Shown here: positions 25,113-37,009 of the stretch, in pieces
How the letters are laid out: each line of letters begins with the position of its first letter
How positions within the stretch are numbered: the first letter of the stretch is position 1
Origin: Cenococcum geophilum 1.58
Taxonomy: Eukaryota; Ascomycota; Dothideomycetes; Gloniales; Gloniaceae
Assembly: GCA_001692895.1 (NCBI GenBank)
Contig: KV748246.1
Span: forward strand, 77,106-141,105
Reading direction: 5' to 3'
Length of the DNA stretch: 64,000 nucleotides
Program-made: the position numbers and the translations under genes
The notes under the pieces: generated by a model
The model's input: only the letters and a program-made list of their open reading frames with translations
What the model was told of the DNA's origin: nothing
Database searches by the model: none

Positions 25113-25989
25113 AAAGCCTTTCTAAAAATCTACCGATTAAGGCTTAGTACGTTAAGTCGTGGCTTAAATTAGGCGGTCGGCGCTATTTAACACACTAGTT
25201 AGGGCGCACGGCAAATTATAGCCTTATCTCTTATTGGCACTATAATTTTAGCGTACGCGAGTTAGATTAGTATAACCGTCCCCTAATTCCCCCTTTTATC
25301 TAAACCCAAATTAACTACTCCACTATATCGCGACCGTACATGCATATTAGTGGGATTTTAGAATTTTAGATGGGTAGGATTACAGCTAAGGTGTAGCTAT
25401 AGGCCCTATTAAAATTGCATTCGGATCGGAGCTTATTTAGGGTACGATTCCCTTATAGTTTTATAAATAGTTCCACCCTACCTTTAGTTAAAAACCTTAG
25501 CCGGTAAAAATTAGTTCTACCTATAGTACGGTACTAAAAAGGCTTATAATAATTGGAATTAATAATAATATATAATAGTATCTAGGTAAGGGCTTAAGGG
25601 CATTATTCTGGGGCACGATAGCTATAAGGACGTTAAATTGGGCGTTAAGCGATCAATTAAAGGATAGGGCGAAGACGAGGGCACGAGTCTTCTAATAATC
25701 TGCCGACTACGTAATCTAGTTTAAAATATCATAACAGGGCAAGTTGCTTTACGCCTTAGACATACTTTACGCCTTAAATAACGCGCATTAGCTCTTAAAG
25801 TTTAACTATATCTAATTATTTCGTATATATACCTATTTAGTATACTTACTATAGATTACAACTTAAGTAATAGGCATTTTTAGGAAGGCTTTAGAAAATA
25901 CTCCCTACATAAGCTAGGAAGTGTATATTGCTATTTATATACCCTACCGCTAATTACATCTAGCCCTATATACAACTTTTCTAGTTACT
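25113..25989. other. Spacer between partner ORF and second helicase copy
   Basis: No sustained frame. A palindrome lies at 25105-25128 and another at about 25872-25893. 25148-25180 resembles 15035-15075. The word GGTACGATTCCC at about 25441-25452 resembles a pol III B box, but no tRNA cloverleaf could be folded around it. 25835-25945 repeats the divergent-promoter segment at 23325-23430. Confidence 0.4.
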
Positions 25990-28830
25990 AAATTTCCCTC
26001 TCCTCTCTATAGGACGTGGTACGCCTTTGCCTTTTAGCCGCCTTGCCGGCCTAGGCTTCGCTATTATTAATTAACTTAGATACTGGCCGCTTCCTTACCG
26101 CTAAGTAGACCTAAAACCTAAGAAAGTTATACCACTCGCGACTAATCGCTTAATACTCTACCCTTTTTGCCTTAACCGCGCCCGGAGCCTCCTCTAGCCC
26201 TTATATATAAATTATACTAGCAATCTATAATATATGGCTTACCTAGTTATTTACGCTAGTATTATCCATCCCATAGTCGCGCTTAAAGCTACTACACTTT
26301 AGGTAAGCGCGGGATATTGTAATCGCGGCATGCCGGTAAAAGGCAATATTTATATACGTTTTTAAATACTTCTCCGCCTTACGTTTAAGTACCATAATTA
26401 GCTAGAGACTATCCTAGCCCTCCTCACCCTTAGCCTAAAGAAACGGCGATGGGCGATCCTTTTTATCAAACGTAAGTAACTTTAGCTTCTGCTAAAACGG
26501 GAGAATTAACTATAGGTAGTAGACGACCAGCTTACCTACCTCCCTTAGTAGATAGCGGTGGATAATCTTAGTGTTGCTAACAATACTATAACCCTTATAG
26601 TAAGCCGTTACTATACTAACTAGCCTATCCTTAATAAAAATGCTCTGGTAGTGCCCGTATACGGTATTAAAATACCATAAGCTTAGGATTTCCGTACCGC
26701 GAGTAGGTTGGCCTAAAGTGAGATAGATAAGTAGGAGAAGTTGTTTAAGAAAGTTATTAATCTGGGATACGTACTCCTTTATCGCCGCTAGCTTCTATAT
26801 TACTTTCGCATCCTTCTTCCGTACCTCTAGGAACTCTACCTATAGCCAATCCGTTTTAAGCACGCAATTAAGCATCTACCGTTTGCCGTTAGGTAAACTG
26901 GCTTTATTCTAGGTATCCTTAAAAAAACTCCACCCCTTAGCGTTTTAAGTTAGATCATCCTTTAAGTCATATAGCTAAAAAGTCGGTATTACATCCTCCC
27001 GCTTTTTATCGTTATATAAAAGAAAAAGTTATTTTAGTTCCGACTGTGCTAGTTCTACCTACATGCGAATAAAGTTCTTAAAGTCGGTTATAGTTATTTT
27101 AAGCGTCTTGTACGTTAGCTTCTTATAGTCGTCTAACCAATAAATATAGCCTAGGCTTATAGTTATATTCTGGATTTTTTTACCGTATACTTATAGTCGC
27201 AGCACCCAGTTAAAGGGCGATCTACTCTTATGGATTATAAATCACTCTCTTATTTTATCTAAAATATCCGCTAGATAGTCAATATCCCCTTCTTCTGCTA
27301 TAATTACGGCCCGTTATATAACGAGCATCTGCGCTATTTTAATAAACGCCGATAGGTAACTTATATATAAATACACGCCCCTAAAAATCTTCTTCTCCAG
27401 GTCTACACCTAATACGGCTAAAAACCCAACTACGGCGCTCTTAAAAAGATCGCCTTTTAAAGTATAGTCTAGTAGTAAGATATAAAATAAGAGGTAGGCA
27501 CGGTCTAGCTAGGACTTAATATCCCTAAGGAGCATATTATATTAGTTTCAATCCTTCTTTACCCATTACTTCTCCTCCGCTTTTACGGCCAACAGCTCCT
27601 CTCCATACCCTATTATTTGGTCTAGATAAGTAAGCTATACGGCGGTTAGCTGGTGTAATAATACAATATGCTAGTCTAGCTAGATGGTGCAAAATGCGAA
27701 GTATATTAGTCGCTAAAAAACTAGCTTATACCCTCTAAATATCGCCTTCTTAAGCTTAATTATTAGCGGACGGTCCTAAGCTCTTCTACCCTAGATAAAG
27801 CTATTAATTCGTGCCTGGTTAAATACGTTTACTTTATTAGCGCATATAGAGCGGTGCGATTCCTTAATAATCCGCTTAAGGCTTTAGGAAAACTCTATAA
27901 GCAAAGGCTCCGTTATAGGGTCAGCCGGAGAGGCTAAGGGAGCAACTTCCTTAAAGCTGTAACCCTAGAGGTATCGAGGCTAATAAGTTATCTTAAGCCA
28001 CGGAGACGTCTCCGTCTAGGCGGCGTTATCTAAAATAATATCCTCCAACGCATTAATCTCCTACAGACTATCCTTTAATAACTCGTCGACCTAACCCTTT
28101 ATAAAGTCCGCCTTAGGTAAAGCTTACGCCATCTCCTAGCGTTACCGCGTGCCTTCCTCTTCCTCTAGCTAAGCTAGCGAAATAATAGCAAAGAAGTAAC
28201 TCCCTGCGCCGCTAACAAAAAGACATTAGCATGTTACCTTCTTCTAACGTGGCGGTGCTGGCGTAAGAGACTTAGGCAGGCGGCCTCTGCGGCCTTTACT
28301 CGAAATATACTCCTCTTAGTAATAGTTAGCTATCTTCTTTTCTACTTATATAATATACGGACACTATAGGCAAGCAAGGCCATTATAGATTAGAAGAAAA
28401 GGTATAGTATATAGGGCTACGGTAGGGGTTAATACGTAGGTAGTTTAGGGATCAGATAGCGGCTTCCGTGTAAGCTCTACAATTATAAGCTGCACTTTCT
28501 CCTTATAACCAAGGTTTGGGTAATTAAAGTGGCGAGTTATTAGGTGGGCTTTATAGTGGTTTAGCTTAACAGCAAACCCATAGGGATTATATACCTATAC
28601 TTGGTAATACTCTAAATATTAAAAGAGATCTATTTATACAAACGGTAAAGCTATAAATGGCAAAAAGGTCTTAAAAACAAGTAGATAAGGGCTAAGGAAA
28701 TTAAAAAGGGCGACACGGGATTAATAGAGGTTTACGTCTATAATAAGTAAATGCGTAAAATACGCGAAATTAATAGTAGTTTCGCCAATGTGGTAAAAGG
28801 CTTATGGATTTAATTTCCTCAAGTTAGTGG
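25990..28830 (-). pseudogene. Telomere-linked-helicase-like gene, N-terminal half only (copy 2)
   Basis: Minus-strand frame readable from about 28830 to about 25990, about 940 codons with few frame breaks. Near the N-terminus there is a Cys-x2-Cys element (GLACLQCPY, about 28390-28360) and NHYKAHLI, resembling the zinc-finger-like start of fungal telomere-linked helicases. The middle contains WSFFKDT, LILGQPTRGTEILSLWYFNT and IHRYLLREVGKLVVYYL (about 26560-26500). It ends with FYRHAAITISRAYLK and EAPGAVKAKRVEYQAISREW. These are the segments that normally lie upstream of the RecQ ATPase in that family (recalled). The gene stops before any RecQ motif, so it is either truncated at the duplicated segment near 25.9 kb or a naturally helicase-less relative. 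It is clearly diverged from copy 1. Confidence 0.75.
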
Positions 28831-29830
28831 CTTAAAAGGATTATCTAGAAAATAAAATTGCAGGGCCTAAAGGGCACGTTTATTTTACATTCCTATTAGA
28901 GCTTTAGATTTATCCCTATTACGGAGTAGGTATAAGCGGATATAATATACTAAACGGAGTAGTAATTAGGAAGACTTCGTATATATTTAAATAAAGAAGA
29001 AGACTTTATATACTAGGTATACATAAATAGGGGTCGTAAGGGGACGGGACGAAACGTAAGCATAGGTAAGGAACGTTAAAAACGGGTAAGTCCCGTAATA
29101 AATCCCCCCCCCCCCTCCTTTTTACTTGGTTGTTTTTTAGAAGGCTTTTAAAATATCCTCTTACGCGTATAGAGCGCGTCGCCTCTAGTATTAGTCTTAG
29201 TATAAATCCGGTCAATTTAATTATTAAAGTAGTTGGTTAATAAAGTCGTTAACATAGATCGATTTGGATCGGTAGGTCGGTAGTAAAAAGGTACCAATAT
29301 ACCAATACCCCATTAAAACAAGCGAGCGAATAAGAGGGGGAGAAAAGGTATAGAGGGCAGGATGGAATTGACAATAGGGTACAAAAAAAAGGTAAATTTA
29401 TCCTAATCTTTATTAATAAGTTTCGCGTATATAGCTACCCCTAATAATAAGGAGTCTCTCTAGTCGTTTATAGCCATGCTTTTAAAAGGAAGTGTTATTA
29501 GTATAGGGATTGTTATTTAGTACGCGTTCGTGACGTATATTTATAATTATAGGGCTTAGGACCAGTTTTAGCCTTAAATCGCAAAGACCTATAATACGTA
29601 TTGTTCTATATAATAGACGCAAGAATCTATAATCTAAAAAAGGCTTAGGACTAGTTCTAGCCTTTAGATCCTTAAATTTATAAAAGAGTTCTATTTAAGA
29701 TTTAGGACCAGTTCTAACCTTAAAAGACAACTTCCTCTAGCACAAGTAGCACTAGTATAGTGGCTTATCTCTTTTTAGTAAAATACCTAGCTATTCTATA
29801 ATATAACTATAAAGTTAACTACTAATTAGT
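28831..29830. other. Spacer with poly-C run and a triplicated 23-bp unit
   Basis: A run of about 13 C lies at 29104-29116 followed by the last left-hand palindrome (29134-29155). A unit reading GCTTAGGACCAGTTTTAGCC appears three times (about 29548, 29645, 29700) with C/T differences. It has no coding frame and no mate elsewhere in the window. A 69-codon minus frame at 29215-29006 is open but looks like chance. Confidence 0.5.
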
Positions 29831-31282
29831 GTTAGTTTTATAAGGTAATATTACGTATCTATAAGTTATAGGTAGTATAATAGTTTATTATTGTTTTCTG
29901 TCTAAAATAAAGAAGGGTAAGAAACCTAAGGTTCCTCATCACGCTAGTGCCGCGGCGGCACGTAACGGCAGATTGCCTTATTTCTAATAATTATAATAAC
30001 CTTAAGAATATCCTAGTTACCCTAACAAAATCAGTATCAGTAATTTACTAATTTAGTTACCCCTTTCTATTATAGGAAGAGTTACTATAGTTATTTATAA
30101 CCCACTTATTTAATTAAAACCCTTACTACCTAACTACTACTAAACTCCGTCAACTCTACTGTTATTTTAGATATCTATTAGCAGATAAGCTATATAAGGT
30201 ACTAGAACACTTTAGCCATAATAATATTAATAAGTAGGTTATCGATTACCTTACTAAGTACTATTCCCACTACTACAAATACAATAAATCTCTTAAATAG
30301 TTTAAGTTTACACTATAAGAAGACTAGGATTCTATTTTTAATTATTTTATTTTTATTAATAGTAGACACAGTTGCTTATAACTAATTGGGTTAACCACGT
30401 AAGCTAAGCGAGCTTAGGAGATCTATTAAATTCCACCTATAGAAGTAGAGAGAAGGAAGAAAAAAATCAATTAAGACCAAAAACCCCCCCTACCGTGATC
30501 TGAACATATATATTAATAGAAACCCTATCCTCTATATAATTAATAAAGCTACTAAATTTTAAGCCACGAGATAGTTATGTAATATCTCCGCGAAGTATAC
30601 CTAGGATATTCTACAATTATTCTAGATTAACACCTATATTAGACCACCTAACTATATTACTTATAACGCCAAGAAGAACTTTATAAGCAAGGAGTTTTAA
30701 TAATACGCTATAGTAATAGCTATATTAACTAAAAGCGTTCTAGTAGAAGCTTACTAGTCTATTAGAATAGTAAAAAGAGTTTATTTAACCCTATACTAAA
30801 TATACTAAATAATTATAAAGGAGCTATAGGACTTAGGAATAACTAAGGAATTAACTCTATAAATAGTAGTAAAAGTTACTAACAATATAGCTAGCCTAAA
30901 CGGCCTAGTCCTAATACTACTTATCTTTAATACCTACCCTTAAATAAGCGAATTTAACTTACTAGCGCCCTCTATTATATAGTAAGTAATAGCTATAAAG
31001 AAGGTAATAGAGGAGATTATAAGGATTAGGGTAAAGAAGTAAGTTAATAATATACTAAACTAATAAAACGGCCTATCTGTCACTATAAGCTATAACCTCC
31101 CCCTTAACTTAAATATACTTATATAGCGTAAAGGTAATACTAAATAAAGCAGCAGATAGACTGGCCTATTTAAGTTACTTAAAATTAATAAAGAGATATA
31201 TAAGATATAGCTCCCTAGTAGACCTACTAATTTTAGGACTATAGTAGTAAAGCTATATCTATAACCCAAACTAAAAGAACCC

Positions 31283-31370
31283 AATAAGGAACTAGAGAAG
31301 GAATTAACTAAGAAACCGACTAAGGAACTAACTAAGGAGCTAACTAAGGAACTAACTATAGAACTAATAG
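31283..31370 (+). repeat. Tandem 12-bp repeat in the Copia-1 polyprotein
   Basis: About seven imperfect copies of GAACTAACTAAG. Read in the RT frame they encode repeats of Lys-Glu-Leu-Thr between integrase and reverse transcriptase, a low-complexity linker probably made by replication slippage. Confidence 0.7.
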
Positions 31371-32666
31371 CTAGTGCATCCTACCAAAAATTAAAATAAA
31401 CACAACAATTACTAATAAGGTTTTAATAAAATATTGCGGATATATTAATATTTATCTAGGACCTTAAAAGCCCTAATACTATTACCTTTAAGTATACCTT
31501 ACCGTTATTTATAGAGTCTTGGCGTAAGGAGATAAATAGTTTACTTAAGAAAGGAGTCTTTAAGTTTATTAATACAGTAGATATCCTAGAAGGAGTTAGA
31601 ATCTTTAACTCCTAATTCGTTAATAAGATTAAGAACTCTAAAACAGACAAGGCCTTTAAGAAGTCTAGACTAGTTATATAAGTTTATAACGACTATAGTA
31701 AAGATCTAGTCCTAATACAATTACTAACTATTTAACATGTTAGCTAAAGAATTATCTTTATATTTATAGTAACCCTATTAGGAAATAAAAGAAGACTAGC
31801 CTCTTTATACTTATATAATATCTTATAAACTTATATATAGTCTAGTACCCATATAAACAAAGACTTCTTTATACGCTTACTACCAGAACTTAGACTAAAA
31901 GATAGATTAATTTTAAGAGTTATTAAACCACTCTATAGTATCCCGGAAGCTAGTAACTATTGGTTTAATATATACTACCATTACTACCTTAATAAACTAT
32001 AGATAAACTAGTTAATATATAACCCTTACCTATTATATATAACTAATAATAGCTTTAAAATTATAGGATTGCAGACTAATAATATACTATTCTTTACTAA
32101 TAAAACCTTTATAAAGGCTAAAGAAGTTAGACTTTAGAATGCAAAGTTTCTGGTAAAAGAAAGAGAGAAGCTTACGCTAAATACCCTAATTAAGTTTAAT
32201 AGAGGCTATATTAAGTAAGAGAAAGATTTAATAGCCCTTACCTAGAAACGTTAATGCTAAAACCTAAAGCTAGTTATAATAAAGGCTATAGACCTAACTA
32301 GCTCTAGAGGGGAAGTCTATAAGACAGTTATACTAAAGGACTAGTATATTACTTAAAGAGTAAGAGAAGCTTATATCGCCACAGTCTGCCAACTAAAAGC
32401 TGCTTTTAATCTCTTATTTATAGTATAAATTGTTAATCTAAAAAAGGAATACGTAAAGTAGCTTAATAAGCGGCTATAATGGTAAATTAATAATCCCTCC
32501 TAAGGACTTCGCTTCGTATAACTTAATACAAGTACTCTTAAACTAATAATATTTATAAACTCGTCCTTTACTAATAACTACGACCTCTTATCCTAAATTG
32601 GCTTTATTATTATACTTATAAATAAAGACAATAGGGCTAATATTCTTTACTAGTTATTTATTAAAT

Positions 32667-32689
32667 ATAATAATAATAATAATAATAAT
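32667..32689. repeat. (AAT)n microsatellite
   Basis: Seven to eight uninterrupted AAT/TAA triplets at the right end of Copia-1. Confidence 0.85.
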
Positions 32690-32690
32690 T

Positions 32691-32886
32691 TATTGCTTAA
32701 CGTCCAATTTGGATCCCTATTGGGCCTATACAGACTACTCCTTATTTATATATAGGGAGAAAACTCTATTTAAGAAAAATAAGAAAACCCCATAATCTAT
32801 CTCCCCGCCTTTTAGGACTTGCCTACTTAGCGCCTATAAGTCGCCTATAGTGCTCTACTACCTTACTATTTAACCTTCTTAGAAAC
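32691..32886. other. Short unassigned spacer between Copia-1 and the Gypsy-2 LTR
   Basis: No coding frame or repeat mate was noticed. Confidence 0.4.
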
Positions 32887-33256
32887 TGTTACAGGACACC
32901 CCCGTAACACCTTACACACGTCTACCTATTTCCACCGACTTAGCAATTAGAGACTAACTGCGAAATGGCAATCTAATAGCAATCTAATGGCAATCTAACG
33001 GCAATCTACGGCATTTTGCTATATTCTGCCAAGTTCTACTAAATTCTACTAAGTTCTGCTAGGACTATAACCTAAACCCTATTCTGCCTATATACGTATT
33101 AACTAAGTAACTAAGTTAACAATATATGCCCTTTCTTCCCGTTTTCCTACCTTCTTTCCTTACATAACGTTTTAACTTTATTACGCAGTTTATATATATA
33201 GCTTAATAATACCTACTTCGCTATATATTATTACCACTTATACTTACTTCGTAACA
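32887..33256 (+). repeat. Gypsy-2 5' LTR (putative)
   Basis: Starts TGTTACAGGAC and ends TTCGTAACA, giving TGTTA...TAACA inverted ends, about 370 bp, just upstream of the Gypsy-2 gag. Inside are four 11-bp GGCAATCTAAY units (about 32967-33012) and four TTCTACTAA-like units (about 33035-33060). No second LTR was found, so the call rests on its ends and its position. Confidence 0.55.
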
Positions 33257-36200
33257 CTACATTATATTAAAAACTTATACTACCCTCCAAAAATATAGAA
33301 TAACCCTAAAGCCCCTATAACGGCTAACGCTATTATAGCTGCACTTTAAGAATAATTAGTAGGTATATAGAAGTCCTTTACAGACGCCCTTATATAGCAC
33401 TAAGCTACTTTAACTTAATAGTAAGCTAAATAAGAAGTATAATAACAATAATTAATTAAAGCACTTTAAGAAGAAGTCCGTATCCTTAAGATGCCTATAT
33501 TAAGGCCCTAAGACCAAACACTATCTTTAAAGATAAACACGCGAAACGCAAGCCCTAAATTAGTAGTAGTTACTCACCTTATAAAACCGACTACTATACT
33601 AAAACAATCTAAAAAACTATTAGACCCCCTAATATTTACTAATAAATAATAAAAGCTTTAGTTATTTTTAAGCCGGTTTAAAAATAAGCTAATTAGTAAT
33701 GCTTACCGCTACCTAACTAAAGCTAACCAACTCTATTACGCCCTAAGTTAATTAAAAGGAGATATAGCTAACCTTATTAAACCTCTCTAACTAAACTTAG
33801 TACAAAGCCTAGTTATACTTCTTAAAGCTATATATAGTAACCTAAACTACTAAGCCACCGCTTAAAGAAAGATAAACTAAATAACTTAAGAAAAGAAAAG
33901 TTTCCTAGTATACTTCTCCGAATTTAACCGCTACGTAAAGGAAACAGGCTAGAATAACTCCGCACTAATTAACAGCCTTATTAAGTCCTTAAGCCCTAAA
34001 CTAAAAACCTCCCTAATAGGCGTAGACCTTCCGGAAACTCTTAACGCCTACGTAAATGTTATTAACAAATGGTATAATAATATACTACGCCTTACACTAA
34101 AGCCCGTTTATTAGTATAATATAATAACCCTATAAATATTTACTAAGTTATTATCTTAACCTAAGCACCCTAACGCTATAGATATTAACACTAGGACCCT
34201 AGGATACGCCCTATTAGGGTCCTTTAAATAAAAATAACGCATTAAGCTAGGCCTCTGCTTTAAATATAAAAGTAGCTCCTACCTCTTAAACCACTACTCT
34301 ATCCCTATACCCTAAAACAATTTACAAATAGCTAGCACTAGCAGCCGTTTACTATATTAATCTTCCGGTTACCGTCCCTAATCTTTATCTAGTTCCACCC
34401 CTATATTTAGTAAGCACTATTTATAAGGATAAAGCTATAGCCAACGTCCTATAAGAACCCTACCCTAATTACCTCTAAAAGGAAGGTCCTAGAGCTAAGT
34501 CACTCTTTAGGATAGCTCTGCTATAAAATCTCGTTAAACGCATTTAACGTTATAAACTCCAACTTTTAGGACTATAGTATAACTATTAACTATTATCTTC
34601 GGCAGAATAGTTAAAAGGTTAACGCTTAAATCCTAATTAATATAGGAGCTAGCGGTATAGGATTTATTAACAAGATCTTTATATAAGATAATAGTTTTAC
34701 CCTAACCCCCCTTAACTGGCATATTAACGTATTTAGATTTAATAGCAAACGCATCATCTTAGGCCGTATTACCTATATAGTAACCCTAAGACTCTAATAC
34801 CTAAACTATAAAGAACTAATTAAGCTTTTCGTTACTACCCTAAGTTACTTAGTAATTTTTAAATAACCCTAGATAAAGCTATATAAGGTAACTATTAATT
34901 AAAACAACCTTAAGCTTCTATTTACCGCCTCCCGTTATAAGCAGAAGTGCTTTATAACTTACTACTTAGACCTAAAACTAAAATCTAAAGAATCTACTAG
35001 ATTCTACTAACGTAAGATTTTTACCAAATTCTACTAATACGAGAATTCCACCAACACCCACTAAGGATCCAAAAATTCTACTAAGCTCTATAAGTTATTA
35101 CTAAGCACTATACCGCCCTAAACTAAATAGAAACTTAAGCTTAGCATATAAAACTACTAGAAGGATTAGTATCCTATAATAAAAAGAATATTTAAAGAAC
35201 CTAAACCTAAATCTAATACTAACTCTATACCTAATACTAAACCTAAACCTAAATAAGAAACTACGGACAAGCCGAACAAGCTTAGTACCCTAGATATCTA
35301 TATAATTAGAGCTACTCCGTTAGCGTAACTTGCTAAGAAACCTAAATATATAATCTTTACTATCACTATAGCTAATATTAAGAAGGCCTTAGCACTAAAG
35401 AAGTATACTAACCCTACTATAAAGGTACTAGTAGAGTACTATAACCGCCTANAGGNATTNTTANNNAAGGAAGCNNATAAGCTACCNGAATACCNATNNT
35501 ANAACTATAANATTNTACTTAAAGAAGGAAAGCAGCCTAGATTTAGACCCTTATACGGGATGTCCTAAAACGAACTCTAAGTACTATAAAAGTATTTAGA
35601 TAAGAACCTAAGTAAAGGATTTATTAGAGTAAGCTTATCGCCTATAGCCGCACTAGTAATCTTTATTAAGAAACCCGGTAGTAGTTTACGCTTTTATATA
35701 GACTACTAAGCTCTTAATACCGTTACTATTAAGAACTAATATCCGATCCCGTTAATATAGGAGACATTAAACTAACTAAGTAAGGCTCGTTACTACATAA
35801 AGCTCGATATTATCTCTATATTTAACCGTCTTCATATTATAAAAGGAGATAAATAGCTTACTGCATTTCATACCCGATATAGATTATTTAAGTACTTAGT
35901 AATACCCTTTGGCCTTATAAACGCCCTAAGCTTATTTTAATATTATATAAATAATACCCTATACCCCTACCTAGACATCTTTTATACTACTTATATTAAC
36001 AATATCTTAATATATAGTAATAACCTAACCGAATATTGGAAATACGTTAACCTTATTTTATAAGCCCTATACAGAGCTAGTCTATAATTAGATATAAATA
36101 AATACGAGTTCTATAAAATGAAAGTCCTATACCTTAGACTTATTATTTCTATAAATAGTATATAAATAGACCTAAAGAAAGTTGAAGTAATTATAAACTA

Positions 36201-36660
36201 GTAAGAACCTAAGAATGTTAAGGATATAAGAGCCTTTATAGGATTTACTAATTTCTACTAATAGTTTATTAATAACTTCTCTACCCTAGTTTCACCCCTA
36301 ATATAATAACTTATACTATAAAACAAGTTAATAGCTTTCTCCTACACTATATCCTATTTTACTAAGATAGACATTACGCCGATTTATAGCTATGGGAATA
36401 TTTTAGGGAGGATTTTATAGGATAGACCACTAACACCTAGGCACTTAGCAATATTAATATTGTTTAGGATTTTTAGGACTTTTTCTATAGAAATGGGGTA
36501 TATATTACTAAGAACGGTAACCCAATTACTAGTAATATTTAGGCCATTATTATTAGTATAGAAGAACTAGAATAGACGGAAGCTAAGATTATATATTAAC
36601 TATAAAAACCTAAAACCAACCCATATTCTTTAGAAGGCAACTTTAATTTATATTAAAACC
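33257..36660 (+). mobile_element. Gypsy-2: Ty3/Gypsy relic, gag to reverse transcriptase
   Basis: Plus strand. Gag is readable at about 33300-34330: NAYRYLTKANQLYYALSQLK, FSEFNRYVKETG and LKTSLIGVDLPETLNAYVNV. A zinc knuckle remnant CFKYKSSSYLLNHY lies at about 34256-34297. The protease region is around 34640-34860. A repetitive Pro/Lys/Asn-rich linker (35195-35255) precedes RT, which reads RFRPLYGMSQNELQVLQKYL (about 35542-35600), then [19 protein letters not shown] and FKYLVIPFGLINALSLFQYY. The catalytic box is YINNILIYS (35992-36018), with Asn-Asn in place of Asp-Asp (35998-36003). Ambiguous bases cluster at 35451-35513. RNase H and integrase are absent because Gypsy-1 is inserted at 36661 and no continuation was recognised beyond it. 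Confidence 0.85.
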
Positions 36661-36990
36661 TATAAGAGGCTAGCCTAACTAGAACGTATAATTATCTAAT
36701 TAATAGTATTACTGGTAAGTAGAAGGTAAGTTAAAGGTAAGTTAAAGGTAAGTTAAAGGTAGAATAAGTTTTACGTATTAAAGGACAAATGCTTTTAACT
36801 ACTTTTATTTAAAGACTAATTGCTAGTTCTTCTCTAGAGGGGAACTAGCTTCCTATATATTTCTTTTAAGACGCTAGTAAAACCTTTCGCCCTTAACCTA
36901 TCTAACTATATCTTTTAGAATATAGATAGGATATAAATAAAACCTCCTACCGTCTTATTGGATATATACCTCTTAGGGGATTTTATTATA
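36661..36990 (-). repeat. Gypsy-1 LTR, left copy (3' LTR)
   Basis: Plus-strand reading begins TATAAGAGGC and ends TTTTATTATA. It matches 44035-44364 base for base in length (330 bp), mostly with transition differences. Three tandem GTAAGTTAAAG units sit near 36722-36758. Confidence 0.9.
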
Positions 36991-36994
36991 ATTG

Positions 36995-37005
36995 CCTCCC
37001 TTTTT
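36995..37005 (-). promoter_or_regulatory. Gypsy-1 polypurine tract
   Basis: Minus strand reads AAAAAGGGAGG a few bases before the 3' LTR, where the plus-strand DNA primer of an LTR retroelement is expected. Confidence 0.7.
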
Positions 37006-37009
37006 AAGG

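Larger units (their letters stand above)
29831..32690 (+). mobile_element. Copia-1: truncated Ty1/Copia retrotransposon relic
   Basis: Plus strand. The first 150 bp encode a segment ending SAAAARNGRLPYF, also found in Copia-3 (48084-48245, minus). An integrase zinc-finger remnant lies at about 30150-30350 and the integrase tail at about 30730-31080 (LTLQIVVKVTNNIASLNG). Next is a Lys/Glu/Leu/Thr-rich tandem linker (31283-31370). Reverse transcriptase follows from about 31490: WRKEINSLLKKGVFKFINTV, then KSRLVIQVYND. The catalytic Asp-Asp of the RT now reads Asn-Asn (GLQTNNILFF, codons 32078-32083). RNase H is not seen; the copy ends at an AAT microsatellite. LTRs, gag and most of protease are missing. 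The family is secure from domain order (integrase before RT). Confidence 0.85.

Noticed and set aside
29006..29215. 69-codon minus-strand open frame over the poly-C run
   Set aside because: Composition follows the homopolymer and flanking simple sequence; no neighbouring frame continues it.
31090..31284. 64-codon minus-strand open frame
   Set aside because: Antisense to the Copia-1 polyprotein between integrase and RT.
32667..32689. AAT repeat as a CRISPR-like or regulatory array
   Set aside because: It is a plain trinucleotide microsatellite with no spacers.
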